Below, one piece after another: positions 17,613-26,503 of a stretch of 64,000 nt of DNA. Positions within the stretch are counted from its first letter, which is position 1, and every line of letters starts with the position of its first letter. Source of the stretch: Candidatus Hydrothermales bacterium (GTDB lineage: Bacteria > Hydrothermota > Hydrothermia > Hydrothermales > JAJRUZ01); the NCBI GenBank assembly GCA_039630235.1, contig JBCNVI010000001.1, forward strand, positions 427,059-491,058. Direction: 5' to 3'. The notes beneath the pieces were generated by a model. The model saw nothing but the letters and a program-made list of their open reading frames with translations. It was not told where the DNA came from and did not search any database. A program made the translations under genes and the position numbers.

Positions 17613-20600
17613 TGCTTTTACTTTTATTTAGCGGGACAGCAAAGGTTGCCTTTGTTCACCATGGCAACCAACACTTCGGAGACAACGGTCAATACGCACT
17701 AAGACCTTGGGATCCAAACTATAACGGAAATTCATACCATCGGGTTCTTGACTCCCACTTTTACTATAACATTCCTGTTGATATCCATATTTCCGGAACT
17801 TTAACAAGCTCTTACGCATTCTTTTTAAACGATAGGGGACTTTTAAATCGCCTAAGAAGCGACCTTGTTGATATTGTTGGAAGTGTTTACGGACAAAACA
17901 TATTACCCTACGCTGCAAGAGAAATAAATAAGTTTGGTTTTAATATAAAGAAAATACAGGACGATTCACTTATAAAAGGTGAGGGATGGCCAGATCATCC
18001 TACGGTTATATGGATTCCTGAGAGAGTCTTTAAAAGTAAAAATTTAATGCCCTATTCTCTTGTTGCACTGCTTGACTCAATTTATGGAAAAAAAGATTCC
18101 TGGGGAAGACATGTTTCACCCTGTATTTTAATTGATGATAATGTCCATGAATGGTATCCTCATACTTTTCCTGATGGCACTCCTTGCCATAACAGCCACA
18201 AGGTACATCAAATGATAGAAGACGGGCATCGAGTTTTTGTCATCTTTATACAAAAGCATGCAAGAGACTTCTGGGTTTGGAACTATATTCCAAACACACC
18301 CCTTTACTCTCACTTTCAGGATCTTGCAAATTCATGGGATCAAGAGCAGATCTGTCTCTACGCTGATGATTGGGAAAAGGCTGCAGGAGTTGCAGGTTGG
18401 GATTTTGGATACGCTGGAGCACCTTCAAACTCCTATGATGCCAACATTGCATGGCTTGCCTCAGCAAGAAACCAAGGATGGATGCAACCTATTCATGTTG
18501 CTGAAGCTGCAAAATGGTGGGGCGTTGATAGAATCTATGACTCAGATCCCTATAACGATCCCCCAACTATTTATATTAATTACTCTGCATATCATGAGCT
18601 TCACGAGTGGACAGGAGGAAATTACGACAACTGGTACAACCATTTTAAGATAGTTAAAGCCTATGGAACTGATCACGATGCTCCTGATGTAAATTCAAAC
18701 GGAGTAAGAGGAGATTACGAAGACTTATGGCTTTTTTCATGGAACAATCTAAAAAATACACAAGATAGCAAATTAAAACTTCTTGGATTTTTAACTCTTA
18801 ATTCGCTTTTATATGAAACAGCTTGGCATTCAGGACCGGGAGGAGAGCTTGTTTTTTGGGGAAAAAATTTATGGAACCATACAGGTAAAGCAAACATTTT
18901 TGCCTACGCTTCAAATTGGCTCTTTTCTCCAAGAAACGTATTTAAAGACTCAATAGATATAGATGGCGATGGATTCATGGAATACGTGATAGGCACTGAT
19001 GTGTTTCTTGCAGTTTTTGAAAGAATAGGGGGAAAAATGGTATTTCTTTGCGATTCTTCAGGTTCAGTCTACATCGGTAACTTTTTTACCTATTGGCATG
19101 TAGAAGGTGATTACTCTGACTATAATCACTCTGGATTTGGTGAAGATGCCTTCTTTGAAAACAATCTCTACAATATTTACAGCTTTTACTCTGACGCGGA
19201 AAATGCCTTTATTTCTTTTGAAACTCAGGGAGTTTTAAAAACATACTATTTTAAAAAGGGACAAAATTTTATTAAATTAACTTATAACTCTCCGTATATA
19301 ATATGGTCTAAAGCAGTTTTTTCACCTGATCTTTATAACTTAATTTTTAGTTATTATAACTTAAATTTTGAAAGTGGTATTTCTCCAAACGGTTGGATGT
19401 ATGGAGGTTTTAGAAACAGAAAATCAGGGAGAGGTGTTTTCATCCTTTGGGAATCAGGGATAGGACTAAAGTTTAATTTAATATCAAAGGTTTTTGCGGG
19501 AGAAAAAGTTGAAATAGGAAATAGATCTGGAAACTTTAGTATATACCTATATGCTGGAAAGAAAACCCCAGACCTACCCTTTAGCGGACCTGGAGATCTT
19601 GAAGGACCCTTACTTTTTAATCTCAGAAGATACCCACTTTACAACATCTCCTCTTCTGATTCTGTAACAGTAAAAATTGAGGCAACTGACCCCTCTAAGG
19701 TGGACTCAGTTGTTTTATACTGGACAAATAACAACTGGATTAACATCTTTAGAACGTTAATGAAAAAAGAATCATCTAACACTTATAGGGGTACTATTTC
19801 ACCTCACCCTAGTGGAACTAAGATAATCTATACAATTTATGCGAGAGATTCTCTTCAAAACATTTCCTGGTTAAACAGGAACGACAGTTTCATTGTAGGC
19901 AAATTTAACTTTGTGATGGATGGTAAGCTTGATCCTGGAGTTCCTTTACTTGCTGAAAATCCTCAGATGCACCTTTGGGGACTTTATGATAGAGACTCTG
20001 GTAGACTCTATATAGCAACAGAGGCTGCGGGAAACTCCGCTGATAGATTTAATAACGATCACTTTATTTTTATAAGCTTTAACCCCCATAAAAAATTAGT
20101 TAGATCTCCATGGGCTAAAAGAGATAGTGTAGGTTTTTATAACTATTTTCTGGCTGATGAAAACGATAATAACTTTGTATCATTCTTTGACTCTCTTGAA
20201 AATATAATAAATAACAATGCTAATTTTAGATGTGAAGCATCCCCCTCTGACACAGGAACAATGGAAGGGGTCATTTATTTAAGGAACCTTTTAGGACAAG
20301 ATCCAGACTCGATCTATCTTGCAGTAGGTACCTACAAGACCTTTGATAATGGCTCCCTTGAGTGGCAAGTTCCTCGCTGGAGAATATTAAATTCAAAAAT
20401 TGAACCAGAAGAGTTTCTCCTTATGAGTGTATTAACTATAGAAGAAAAATCCGAAGAAAGAGAAAGCAAATTTTTTGTAAATACCTTAAACCCTACATAT
20501 TTTCTTAACCTTTACGAAAAGGATTTAAAGCTAAAAATATACGATATTGCTGGAAGAAAGATTTTTGAAAAAAGGCTTATTAACAAAAAAAATAGGGTTC

Positions 20601-20695
20601 CTGAGATAAAATCAGGCATTTACTTCATTAAAGTTGAAGAGGAAAAAGAAAGGAATAAAGTTCAAATCTTTAAAATCATAAAATTAACAAATTAG
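17603..20695 (+). CDS. GH57-like glycoside hydrolase, multidomain, with C-terminal sorting tail
   Basis: 1030 residues. Leader about 1-13; GH57-like catalytic region about 14-480 with HHGNQHF (region 1), ISGTLTSS, WIPERVF containing the candidate nucleophile E140, and LIDDNVHEW with acid/base candidate D178 or D179; a beta-rich middle; an Fn3-like domain about 680-770; a CBM9/DOMON-like domain about 785-930 opening with MDGKLDPG; and a type IX-like sorting tail from about 955 (IYDIAGRKIF, KSGIYFI). GH57 enzymes act on alpha-glucans with retention. The tail suggests secretion to the cell surface. It overlaps the barrel gene upstream and lies 4 bp from the next gene. The exact activity cannot be called. 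Confidence 0.7.
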   Translation: MVLVLLLLFSGTAKVAFVHHGNQHFGDNGQYALRPWDPNYNGNSYHRVLDSHFYYNIPVDIHISGTLTSSYAFFLNDRGLLNRLRSDLVDIVGSVYGQNILPYAAREINKFGFNIKKIQDDSLIKGEGWPDHPTVIWIPERVFKSKNLMPYSLVALLDSIYGKKDSWGRHVSPCILIDDNVHEWYPHTFPDGTPCHNSHKVHQMIEDGHRVFVIFIQKHARDFWVWNYIPNTPLYSHFQDLANSWDQEQICLYADDWEKAAGVAGWDFGYAGAPSNSYDANIAWLASARNQGWMQPIHVAEAAKWWGVDRIYDSDPYNDPPTIYINYSAYHELHEWTGGNYDNWYNHFKIVKAYGTDHDAPDVNSNGVRGDYEDLWLFSWNNLKNTQDSKLKLLGFLTLNSLLYETAWHSGPGGELVFWGKNLWNHTGKANIFAYASNWLFSPRNVFKDSIDIDGDGFMEYVIGTDVFLAVFERIGGKMVFLCDSSGSVYIGNFFTYWHVEGDYSDYNHSGFGEDAFFENNLYNIYSFYSDAENAFISFETQGVLKTYYFKKGQNFIKLTYNSPYIIWSKAVFSPDLYNLIFSYYNLNFESGISPNGWMYGGFRNRKSGRGVFILWESGIGLKFNLISKVFAGEKVEIGNRSGNFSIYLYAGKKTPDLPFSGPGDLEGPLLFNLRRYPLYNISSSDSVTVKIEATDPSKVDSVVLYWTNNNWINIFRTLMKKESSNTYRGTISPHPSGTKIIYTIYARDSLQNISWLNRNDSFIVGKFNFVMDGKLDPGVPLLAENPQMHLWGLYDRDSGRLYIATEAAGNSADRFNNDHFIFISFNPHKKLVRSPWAKRDSVGFYNYFLADENDNNFVSFFDSLENIINNNANFRCEASPSDTGTMEGVIYLRNLLGQDPDSIYLAVGTYKTFDNGSLEWQVPRWRILNSKIEPEEFLLMSVLTIEEKSEERESKFFVNTLNPTYFLNLYEKDLKLKIYDIAGRKIFEKRLINKKNRVPEIKSGIYFIKVEEEKERNKVQIFKIIKLTN

Positions 20696-20699
20696 ATTT

Positions 20700-22439
20700 A
20701 TGAAACTTTTCATTTTAATTTTAATTTTTTATCCAGTTAAGTTTAGGATAAAGGCTCCTGACGCAAGGATCGTCCTTTTAGCTGGAGATTTCACTAACTG
20801 GGAAAAAGGTGCCTTAAAAATGGAAAAAAAGGGTGATTTTTGGGAAATTGAGGTAGATCTTGAGCCAGGTAGATATGAGTATAAGTTTATAGTTGATGGG
20901 AATTGGGTAAATGATCCAGAAAATCCCCTTAAAGTCGGAGTATTTGGGAACTCCTTAATTGAAGTTACAGAAAAGGGTGAAAAAATAATTCCCCTTACAT
21001 TATCAAACACTGACTGGAATAGAAGTGTCAATTTTTCTGGTGATATAAGATTTTATTTAAGATTTGAGGATACTTTAAGAAAAATCCTTACTATAGGTGA
21101 TTCAAAGTTAGACATAAAAGGTTTTTTACCCTATAACTCAATGTTATGGTTAAGACTAAGATATCAAAATAGAAACATTCAAAGTGACGGTTCCATACCA
21201 ATTTTTTTTGAAAGAGCTGAATTTAGTCTTAGAGAGGGAAATTTAAGTTTAAGGGGTTTTTATAACAAATTTGTTTTATCTTCAATTGAACCTTTTGACC
21301 TAATAGGAAATATTGGAGAGTTTCACAAAGATTTCGGAAGAGAAGAAGAGGGCTTTATTTTGAATTATAAGTCAAAAACTTTTGATTTAGATTTTCTCTA
21401 TTCAAATGGATGGAAAGAGGGAAGAGACCTAATTTTTTCAAGGTTTCGTTTTTTTAAAATCTCAGCTTTAAATTATTTTAAAAGCAAAGGATTTGATAGA
21501 GTTTACGGTAGTGCCTCTCCGGATTCTCTTACTCTTGATAACAAACTTGTTCTTTTCAATTCCTATAAAGATGAAAATTTTGTTAGTATAGATTTAAACA
21601 AAAAAATAGGGAGTTTTGAATTGAACTTTGCTTCAGGTAGGGGAGAGCTCTTTTGGAAGGCGGATGAAAAATCAAGCGGTGAACCTTTTAAGCACTCTTT
21701 AAAATTAACTGACTTTCTTAGATTTTATGGCTCTTTTATTTATTCATCTCGATTTAAAAGTGGCCTTTCCCTTGAATACGATATAAATGATTTCAAAAAA
21801 TTTTCCGGAAACTATAGAGGTGGTCTTTTTATTTCAAGTTTCTTTTTAAAAAGTGAATATATTAACTTTAATTTAAAACACTATTATTTTGATGTTAAAA
21901 AAGAGGCGCCCTTTAGTAATCTTTTTTATTTTCACAGGATGAGTCAACTTATGTATTTTGAAACTTTTTCGTTAGGTTTTAAAGAACTTTTATCAATAAT
22001 TTTTGAAGTTAAACCTCTTTTAGTGCCTATTTCTATAGCAGCAAGATTTTCAACCTCTGGATTTTTTTATTCCCCTATAGCTACTGAATTAATTATTAAA
22101 TTAACTAAAAAATTTTTAAGAAATTATGAGTTATACTCGGATTTGAGATTTATAGCCCTTGATGCACCTCATTTAAGAATTAGAAATTCTTTTATTGCTC
22201 CTTATTTTGAACTAAGAAGAATGATACAAGAAAAGAATTTCTTTTTTATTTCCTATGGTCTTGATCCCTTTACACTTGATGATGATGAATGGGCAAGGAG
22301 AATTTTTCTTATTGAAAAGGGCTCAAATCTAGAATTGATGAAAAATTCTCATCTACGATATAGTAGAGTAAGTTTAGAATCTGAGAAAATCTTATCAGAA
22401 CTTGTACTTTTAACAGTAGGGATTGAATATCGTTTTTAA
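20700..22439 (+). CDS. Outer-membrane beta-barrel with N-terminal CBM48/AMPK-type glycogen-binding domain
   Basis: 579 residues. A leader of about 12 is followed directly by a CBM48-like domain (about 14-90: LLAGDFTNW, GRYEYKFIVDG, NWVNDPENP), the alpha-glucan-binding module also found twice in the GH57 protein at 27.5 kb. Residues about 110-579 are alternating beta-strands ending GIEYRF, a typical barrel terminus. I know of no standard family with this order. Domains preceding a barrel normally face the periplasm, so it may grip incoming glucan there. It is the last gene of the rightward glucan operon. Confidence 0.65.
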   Translation: MKLFILILIFYPVKFRIKAPDARIVLLAGDFTNWEKGALKMEKKGDFWEIEVDLEPGRYEYKFIVDGNWVNDPENPLKVGVFGNSLIEVTEKGEKIIPLTLSNTDWNRSVNFSGDIRFYLRFEDTLRKILTIGDSKLDIKGFLPYNSMLWLRLRYQNRNIQSDGSIPIFFERAEFSLREGNLSLRGFYNKFVLSSIEPFDLIGNIGEFHKDFGREEEGFILNYKSKTFDLDFLYSNGWKEGRDLIFSRFRFFKISALNYFKSKGFDRVYGSASPDSLTLDNKLVLFNSYKDENFVSIDLNKKIGSFELNFASGRGELFWKADEKSSGEPFKHSLKLTDFLRFYGSFIYSSRFKSGLSLEYDINDFKKFSGNYRGGLFISSFFLKSEYINFNLKHYYFDVKKEAPFSNLFYFHRMSQLMYFETFSLGFKELLSIIFEVKPLLVPISIAARFSTSGFFYSPIATELIIKLTKKFLRNYELYSDLRFIALDAPHLRIRNSFIAPYFELRRMIQEKNFFFISYGLDPFTLDDDEWARRIFLIEKGSNLELMKNSHLRYSRVSLESEKILSELVLLTVGIEYRF

Positions 22440-22477
22440 TTGAAAATTAAAAATAGTCTTATTTAAAATTAGTCTTA
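22440..22477 (+). promoter_or_regulatory. Candidate promoter with a direct repeat around the -10 box
   Basis: TTGAAA (22440-22445), an 18-bp spacer and TAAAAT (22464-22469) form a sigma-70-like promoter for the membrane protein gene at 22513. The octamer TAGTCTTA occurs twice, at 22454-22461 and 22470-22477, 16 bp apart and bracketing the -10 box, which could be an operator. AGGA at 22502 is a plausible ribosome site. Confidence 0.45.
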
Positions 22478-22512
22478 GGTTCAATTCCTCCTGTAAATCA
22501 TAGGATTCATTT

Positions 22513-23655
22513 ATGCCGGTAAAGCTCCACTATAACTTTAAAGATGTATTTAGAGCCGCAAGATTTGGACTTTCGGTCAAAAAGATGTGGGTCTTCTTTA
22601 TGGGTCTTGTTCTTGGTTCAACATTTTATTCAATTTTCTCTTATTTTGCACTGCTTTTAAGTGGTTGGAATCTCAAAACTATATGGGACACTTATAAACT
22701 TTTACCAATTATATTTTTTGAACCTTTATCAACTCAAGGACAAATTTTTCATCTTTTAGGATTATTTATTTTTTTAATAATTTTTTTCATATTTGGAACA
22801 GCTGTTTCAAAAATTCATTTTGAACAGCTAAAGGGTGATGAATTTTACGAAATTAAAGAAGCTTTGAAATTCTCAATTACAAAAGGAAAAGCCTCCTTTT
22901 TAACCCCTATTCTAATACTTATTTTAATCATATCGATTTTATTAGTGGGATTTATATGGGGTTTAATATCTCGAATACCCCTTATAGGAACATTAATTTT
23001 TATTTTATTTTCAGTACCTGCCTTTTTTACCTGTTTATTTTTAGTATACATCATTTTATCTTTAATTGTTTCCCTTTTTATCTCTGCCTCAATTGTAGGA
23101 ACAACAGGTAATGATACATTCGATACACTCTTTGAAATTTTTTCAACAATTAACGAAGAACCATGGAGGCTTTTTTTGTATGAACTTCTCCTTTTAGGTG
23201 TCGTGTTTGTTGCAGGCTCTATATTTACATTTTTTGTTTCAAAGGCAGTTTCAATCGCTGTAACTGTCCTCTCAAAGGCTTATCCACTTTTTCCATCCAT
23301 AATTGAAAAAGCAAATTCTCTCTTGCCATATTACGGATTCCTTACTGACTTATACCCTTATTTTGAACTATTAGGGGTAACCGCTCTGCTTCATATCCCA
23401 GAAGATCCAGGTTCCTTAGGATTATGGGGAGATATCCTTGGATGGTTTTTGGGAATCTTTGGATATGCCCTAATTTTTATGGTTTTATCCTATTTTGCTA
23501 GTATGTTTTTTTCGGGTAACAATTTTATTTTTATAGCTCTTTATAAAAAGAAAGATGAGATAGATCTTTTAAAGGAGGAAGAGGAGCCAGAAAGTTATAT
23601 GCCTGAAGTTGAAGAAAAAAAGGAGACAAAAGAGGAAACTTCACAAACTCAATAA
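22513..23655 (+). CDS. Polytopic membrane protein of unknown function
   Basis: 380 residues with about six to seven hydrophobic helices and a cytoplasmic-looking acidic tail rich in Glu/Lys (about 350-380). I do not recognise a family. The short helix-interrupting segments (GLWGDILGWFLG, LTDLYPYFELLG) contain prolines and glycines but no catalytic motif. ATG at 22513 is preceded by AGGA at a 7-nt gap and by its own promoter, so it starts a new unit after the glucan operon; the M42 peptidase follows 16 bp after its stop. Confidence 0.5.
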   Translation: MPVKLHYNFKDVFRAARFGLSVKKMWVFFMGLVLGSTFYSIFSYFALLLSGWNLKTIWDTYKLLPIIFFEPLSTQGQIFHLLGLFIFLIIFFIFGTAVSKIHFEQLKGDEFYEIKEALKFSITKGKASFLTPILILILIISILLVGFIWGLISRIPLIGTLIFILFSVPAFFTCLFLVYIILSLIVSLFISASIVGTTGNDTFDTLFEIFSTINEEPWRLFLYELLLLGVVFVAGSIFTFFVSKAVSIAVTVLSKAYPLFPSIIEKANSLLPYYGFLTDLYPYFELLGVTALLHIPEDPGSLGLWGDILGWFLGIFGYALIFMVLSYFASMFFSGNNFIFIALYKKKDEIDLLKEEEEPESYMPEVEEKKETKEETSQTQ

Positions 23656-23671
23656 AAAAGGAGAGTTAAAA

Positions 23672-24757
23672 ATGGATCATACTGAAAAAATTCTAAAAGA
23701 TTTAACAGAGGCCTTTGGGCCACCTGGTTTTGAAGATGAAATAAGTTCAGTGATATTAACCTATATAAAAGACATAGTAGACGAGATTAAAACGGATAAG
23801 TTAGGTTCAATAGTAGCAGTAAAAAGGGGGAAAAGCGATAGACCAAGGATAATGTTTATAGCTCATATGGATGAAATTGGATTAATGGTCAAGGGATTTA
23901 CACAAGAGGGTTATGTAAAATTTTTACCTCTTGGCGGCTGGTGGAGTGGAGTCTTAATAGACCAAATGGTTGTCGTAAAAACAAAAAGTGGCAAAAAGTA
24001 CTTCGGAATCGTAGGGTCAACCCCACCACACCTTCTTAGAAAGAAAGAGGAAGCTTCAAAACTTCCTGAGTTAGATGATTTATGGATAGATTTTGGTGTG
24101 GATACTCAGTTTAATCCAAAAGAAAAACTAGAAATTGAAATTGGTGATCCAATAGCACCCTATTCAGAGTTCAAAATTTTAGCAAACGAGAAAATCTACT
24201 CTGCCAAAGCCTTTGATAATAGATACGGAGCTGCCCTTTTAATAAGAATTTTTGAAGAAATAAAGGATAAAGAATTTAATGGGACAGTTTATGGTGTTTT
24301 CTCAGTACAGGAAGAAGTAGGCCTTAGAGGTGCTGGCACATCCTCGTGGTTAGTGGAGCCAGATGTAGGTATTGCACTTGATGTTTCAATCTCCGAGGAT
24401 ACACCAGCAGCTAAGGAAAAAAGTGAGGCTAAAATGGGAAACGGTTGCTCAATTGTTGTTCTTGATTATACAATGATTGGGAATAGAAAGTTAATAAATT
24501 TCTTAAGGAATTTAGCCCAGAAAGAAAACATTAAATATCATATTGTGGCTGTCCCTATGGGAGGGTACGATACAGGGAGAGTTCATCTTTTTAAAGAAGG
24601 TGTTCCATCTGCAATTATAGGTGTTCCAACAAGGTATATTCATGGTTTTCACGCTCTAATGCACAGAGATGACTTTGATAACGCCTTAAAACTCTCAGTT
24701 TCCTTTGTTATGAATATAGACTCTGAAAAAGTAAAAGAATTCTCTACATATCTATGA
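23672..24757 (+). CDS. M42 family metallo-aminopeptidase
   Basis: 361 residues from ATG 23672, chosen because GGAG lies about 8 nt upstream; a longer frame reaching back to 23609 would add a Lys-rich stretch unlike the family and overlap the preceding gene. Metal-binding motifs are in order: IAHMDEIG, AFDNRYGAAL, VQEEVGLRGA, ALDVSISEDTP and the late HGFHALMHRDD. These tetrahedral aminopeptidases trim peptides in the cytoplasm. Members are sometimes labelled endoglucanase M, a historical misannotation worth avoiding here given the glucan genes nearby. It overlaps dapB by 4 bp. Confidence 0.9.
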   Translation: MDHTEKILKDLTEAFGPPGFEDEISSVILTYIKDIVDEIKTDKLGSIVAVKRGKSDRPRIMFIAHMDEIGLMVKGFTQEGYVKFLPLGGWWSGVLIDQMVVVKTKSGKKYFGIVGSTPPHLLRKKEEASKLPELDDLWIDFGVDTQFNPKEKLEIEIGDPIAPYSEFKILANEKIYSAKAFDNRYGAALLIRIFEEIKDKEFNGTVYGVFSVQEEVGLRGAGTSSWLVEPDVGIALDVSISEDTPAAKEKSEAKMGNGCSIVVLDYTMIGNRKLINFLRNLAQKENIKYHIVAVPMGGYDTGRVHLFKEGVPSAIIGVPTRYIHGFHALMHRDDFDNALKLSVSFVMNIDSEKVKEFSTYL

Positions 24758-25491
24758 TAATAGGAATTATAGGTGCTAACGGTAGAATGGGAAAAGCTAT
24801 AATTGAGGTTGCTGAGGAAGAAGGCATAAAAATTGGTGCATTGATAGAAAAAGAGGGTATCACTGGCGAGTACAAGGGGATAAAATATGAGAGTGATTTA
24901 AGAAACGTTTATGATAAAGTTGATGTTTTTTTAGAATTTACTGATCCTGAGGCTACTTATCAAAATACCTTAAGACTCTTGGAAACACCAAAACCATATG
25001 TAGTTGGTACAACTGCTCTTGAGGAAAAACACTTTGAAAAATTTAGAGAGCTTTCCTTAAAAGTTCCTGTTTTTTATTCACCAAACATGTCTTTAGGTAT
25101 TCATCTAATAGCTGGTTTTTTCAGAAAGTTTAGCGAATTTTTAAAAGAATATGAAATTGAAATAATGGAAATACATCATACAGGCAAAAAGGACGCACCG
25201 AGTGGAACAGCTTTGTATCTTTTTAATGAGTGGAAGGAAAATGTGAATAATAGTGCTTTTCCAGTTTATGAAAGAAGGGGATTAAAGAAAAGGGGTGAAG
25301 TTTTAATTTGTGGCTTTAGAATAGGAAACATCCCTGGTGAACATAGAGTCTATCTTTCAAAAGGAGACGAGGTAATCGAGCTTACTCATAAAGTTTACTC
25401 AAGAAAAGTCTTTGCAAGAGGTGCATTAATGGTTGCTAGAAAAATATTGAATTTTAAAAACGGTTTTTACACCTTTAAGGAAATTCTTTAG
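24754..25491 (+). CDS. dapB: 4-hydroxy-tetrahydrodipicolinate reductase
   Basis: 245 residues, the usual length. The N-terminal dinucleotide motif is IGIIGANGRMG, and the substrate motif is EIHHTGKKDAPSGTA with the catalytic HH and K. It reduces the dihydrodipicolinate precursor to tetrahydrodipicolinate, the substrate of DapL (encoded at 0.6 kb). The ATG overlaps the peptidase stop by 4 bp. The lysine/DAP genes are thus split between two operons more than 20 kb apart. Confidence 0.93.
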   Translation: MIIGIIGANGRMGKAIIEVAEEEGIKIGALIEKEGITGEYKGIKYESDLRNVYDKVDVFLEFTDPEATYQNTLRLLETPKPYVVGTTALEEKHFEKFRELSLKVPVFYSPNMSLGIHLIAGFFRKFSEFLKEYEIEIMEIHHTGKKDAPSGTALYLFNEWKENVNNSAFPVYERRGLKKRGEVLICGFRIGNIPGEHRVYLSKGDEVIELTHKVYSRKVFARGALMVARKILNFKNGFYTFKEIL

Positions 25492-25515
25492 CCTAACTTT
25501 TTAAAGGGTTAAAAA

Positions 25516-25785
25516 ATGATTGTATGGGCCTTTGTTTTATTTATTCTCTCTCTTATCAATTTTCTCTATGATTTACTTTTATGGTTAGAAATTATTGAAC
25601 CAATTGATATAAGATATGTAACATTTTTTAACATAATTTTCCTTTTAATTACCCTCGGAATCCTTTATAGAATGTACTTTTTAGGTAGGCTTGGGGAAAA
25701 AGAAAAACTTAGAGAAAAGATAAGAGAACTTGAGGAAGAAATTAAAAGATTAAAAAGGGAAATTTATAAGGGTGGTGAGGGATAG
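25516..25785 (+). CDS. Small membrane protein with C-terminal coiled coil
   Basis: 89 residues: two transmembrane helices (about 3-25 and 36-57) followed by a charged coiled-coil helix (about 60-85, EKEKLREKIRELEEEIKRLK). An AAAGGG ribosome site lies 8 nt before the ATG. It overlaps RNase PH by 14 bp. The arrangement, two helices plus a short cytoplasmic coil, recalls small scaffold or division-associated proteins, but no family is recognised and no function is proposed. Confidence 0.6.
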   Translation: MIVWAFVLFILSLINFLYDLLLWLEIIEPIDIRYVTFFNIIFLLITLGILYRMYFLGRLGEKEKLREKIRELEEEIKRLKREIYKGGEG

Positions 25786-26503
25786 AGAAAAAAGGGAAGA
25801 AATAAGAAAAATTATTTTAAAAAAAGGAGAAATTAACGCAGAGGGGAGTGTTTATGTTGAGGCAGGAAACACAAAGATATTAATTACAGTAAGTATAGAA
25901 AAAAAAGTTCCACAGTTTCTAAAAGGAACAGGAGAAGGATGGATAAAAGCTTACTATTGGATGCATCCAAGAGCAGTCGACGATAGAAAACCTATAAATG
26001 TAAGAATACAAGACAAAAGAGCTATAGAGTTATCAAGAATAATTTCAAGAGTTTTAAGAGGCGGGGTTGATAGAAGAAAAATGGGCGAATATACTCTTTT
26101 GTGTGATGTAGAAGTTTTACAAGCTGATGGTAGCACCAGAGCCCTTGCTATAACAGGAGCCTCATGTGCAATCTACCAAGCCCTTAACTTTATGAAGAAA
26201 AATAACTTAATAGGAGAATTCCCTGACTTTGAACTTGTCTGTGGCATAACCGCTGGAAAAATCGGAGGCGAAATTTACCTTGATCTTTCATACGAGGAAG
26301 ATAGCTTATGCGAATTTGATCTTAATATATTCTTTACCGAATCAGGAAAAATAGTAGAGGTACAAGGCACAAGCGAGAAAAGGGGTATAGATCTTGAATT
26401 TTTAAATCTAATGATCGAAAAGGCAAAAGAAAAGACAGCAGAAATCTTTAAGATCCAAAGAGATTTTCTAAAAAAACATCCATATGCAAGAGAGGATTTT
26501 TGA
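25772..26503 (+). CDS. rph: Ribonuclease PH
   Basis: 243 residues with the RNase PH fold: GSVYVEAGNTKILITVS near the start, GEGWIKAYYWMHP, the phosphate-binding RVLRGGVDRRKMG and LLCDVEVLQADGSTRA. It trims the 3' ends of tRNA precursors by phosphorolysis. GTG at 25772 or the adjacent GTG at 25775 can serve as start. The usual N-terminal RPDGR motif is reduced to VRDREKRE, a small departure from the consensus. It overlaps rluD by 20 bp. Confidence 0.9.
   Translation: MVRDREKREEIRKIILKKGEINAEGSVYVEAGNTKILITVSIEKKVPQFLKGTGEGWIKAYYWMHPRAVDDRKPINVRIQDKRAIELSRIISRVLRGGVDRRKMGEYTLLCDVEVLQADGSTRALAITGASCAIYQALNFMKKNNLIGEFPDFELVCGITAGKIGGEIYLDLSYEEDSLCEFDLNIFFTESGKIVEVQGTSEKRGIDLEFLNLMIEKAKEKTAEIFKIQRDFLKKHPYAREDF

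Noticed and set aside
17628-18897. Several open frames on both strands inside the GH57-like gene
   Set aside because: They lack ribosome sites and recognisable motifs, and lie within a well-supported coding frame.
22478-22500. A T-arm-like stretch (GGTTCAATTCC) suggesting a tRNA
   Set aside because: No matching acceptor, D-arm or anticodon stem can be formed with the sequence before it; it lies in the leader of the membrane protein gene.
23609-23671. Longer N-terminus for the M42 peptidase
   Set aside because: The extra residues are a Lys/Arg-rich shadow of the preceding gene's tail; GGAG precedes ATG 23672 and the family begins there.
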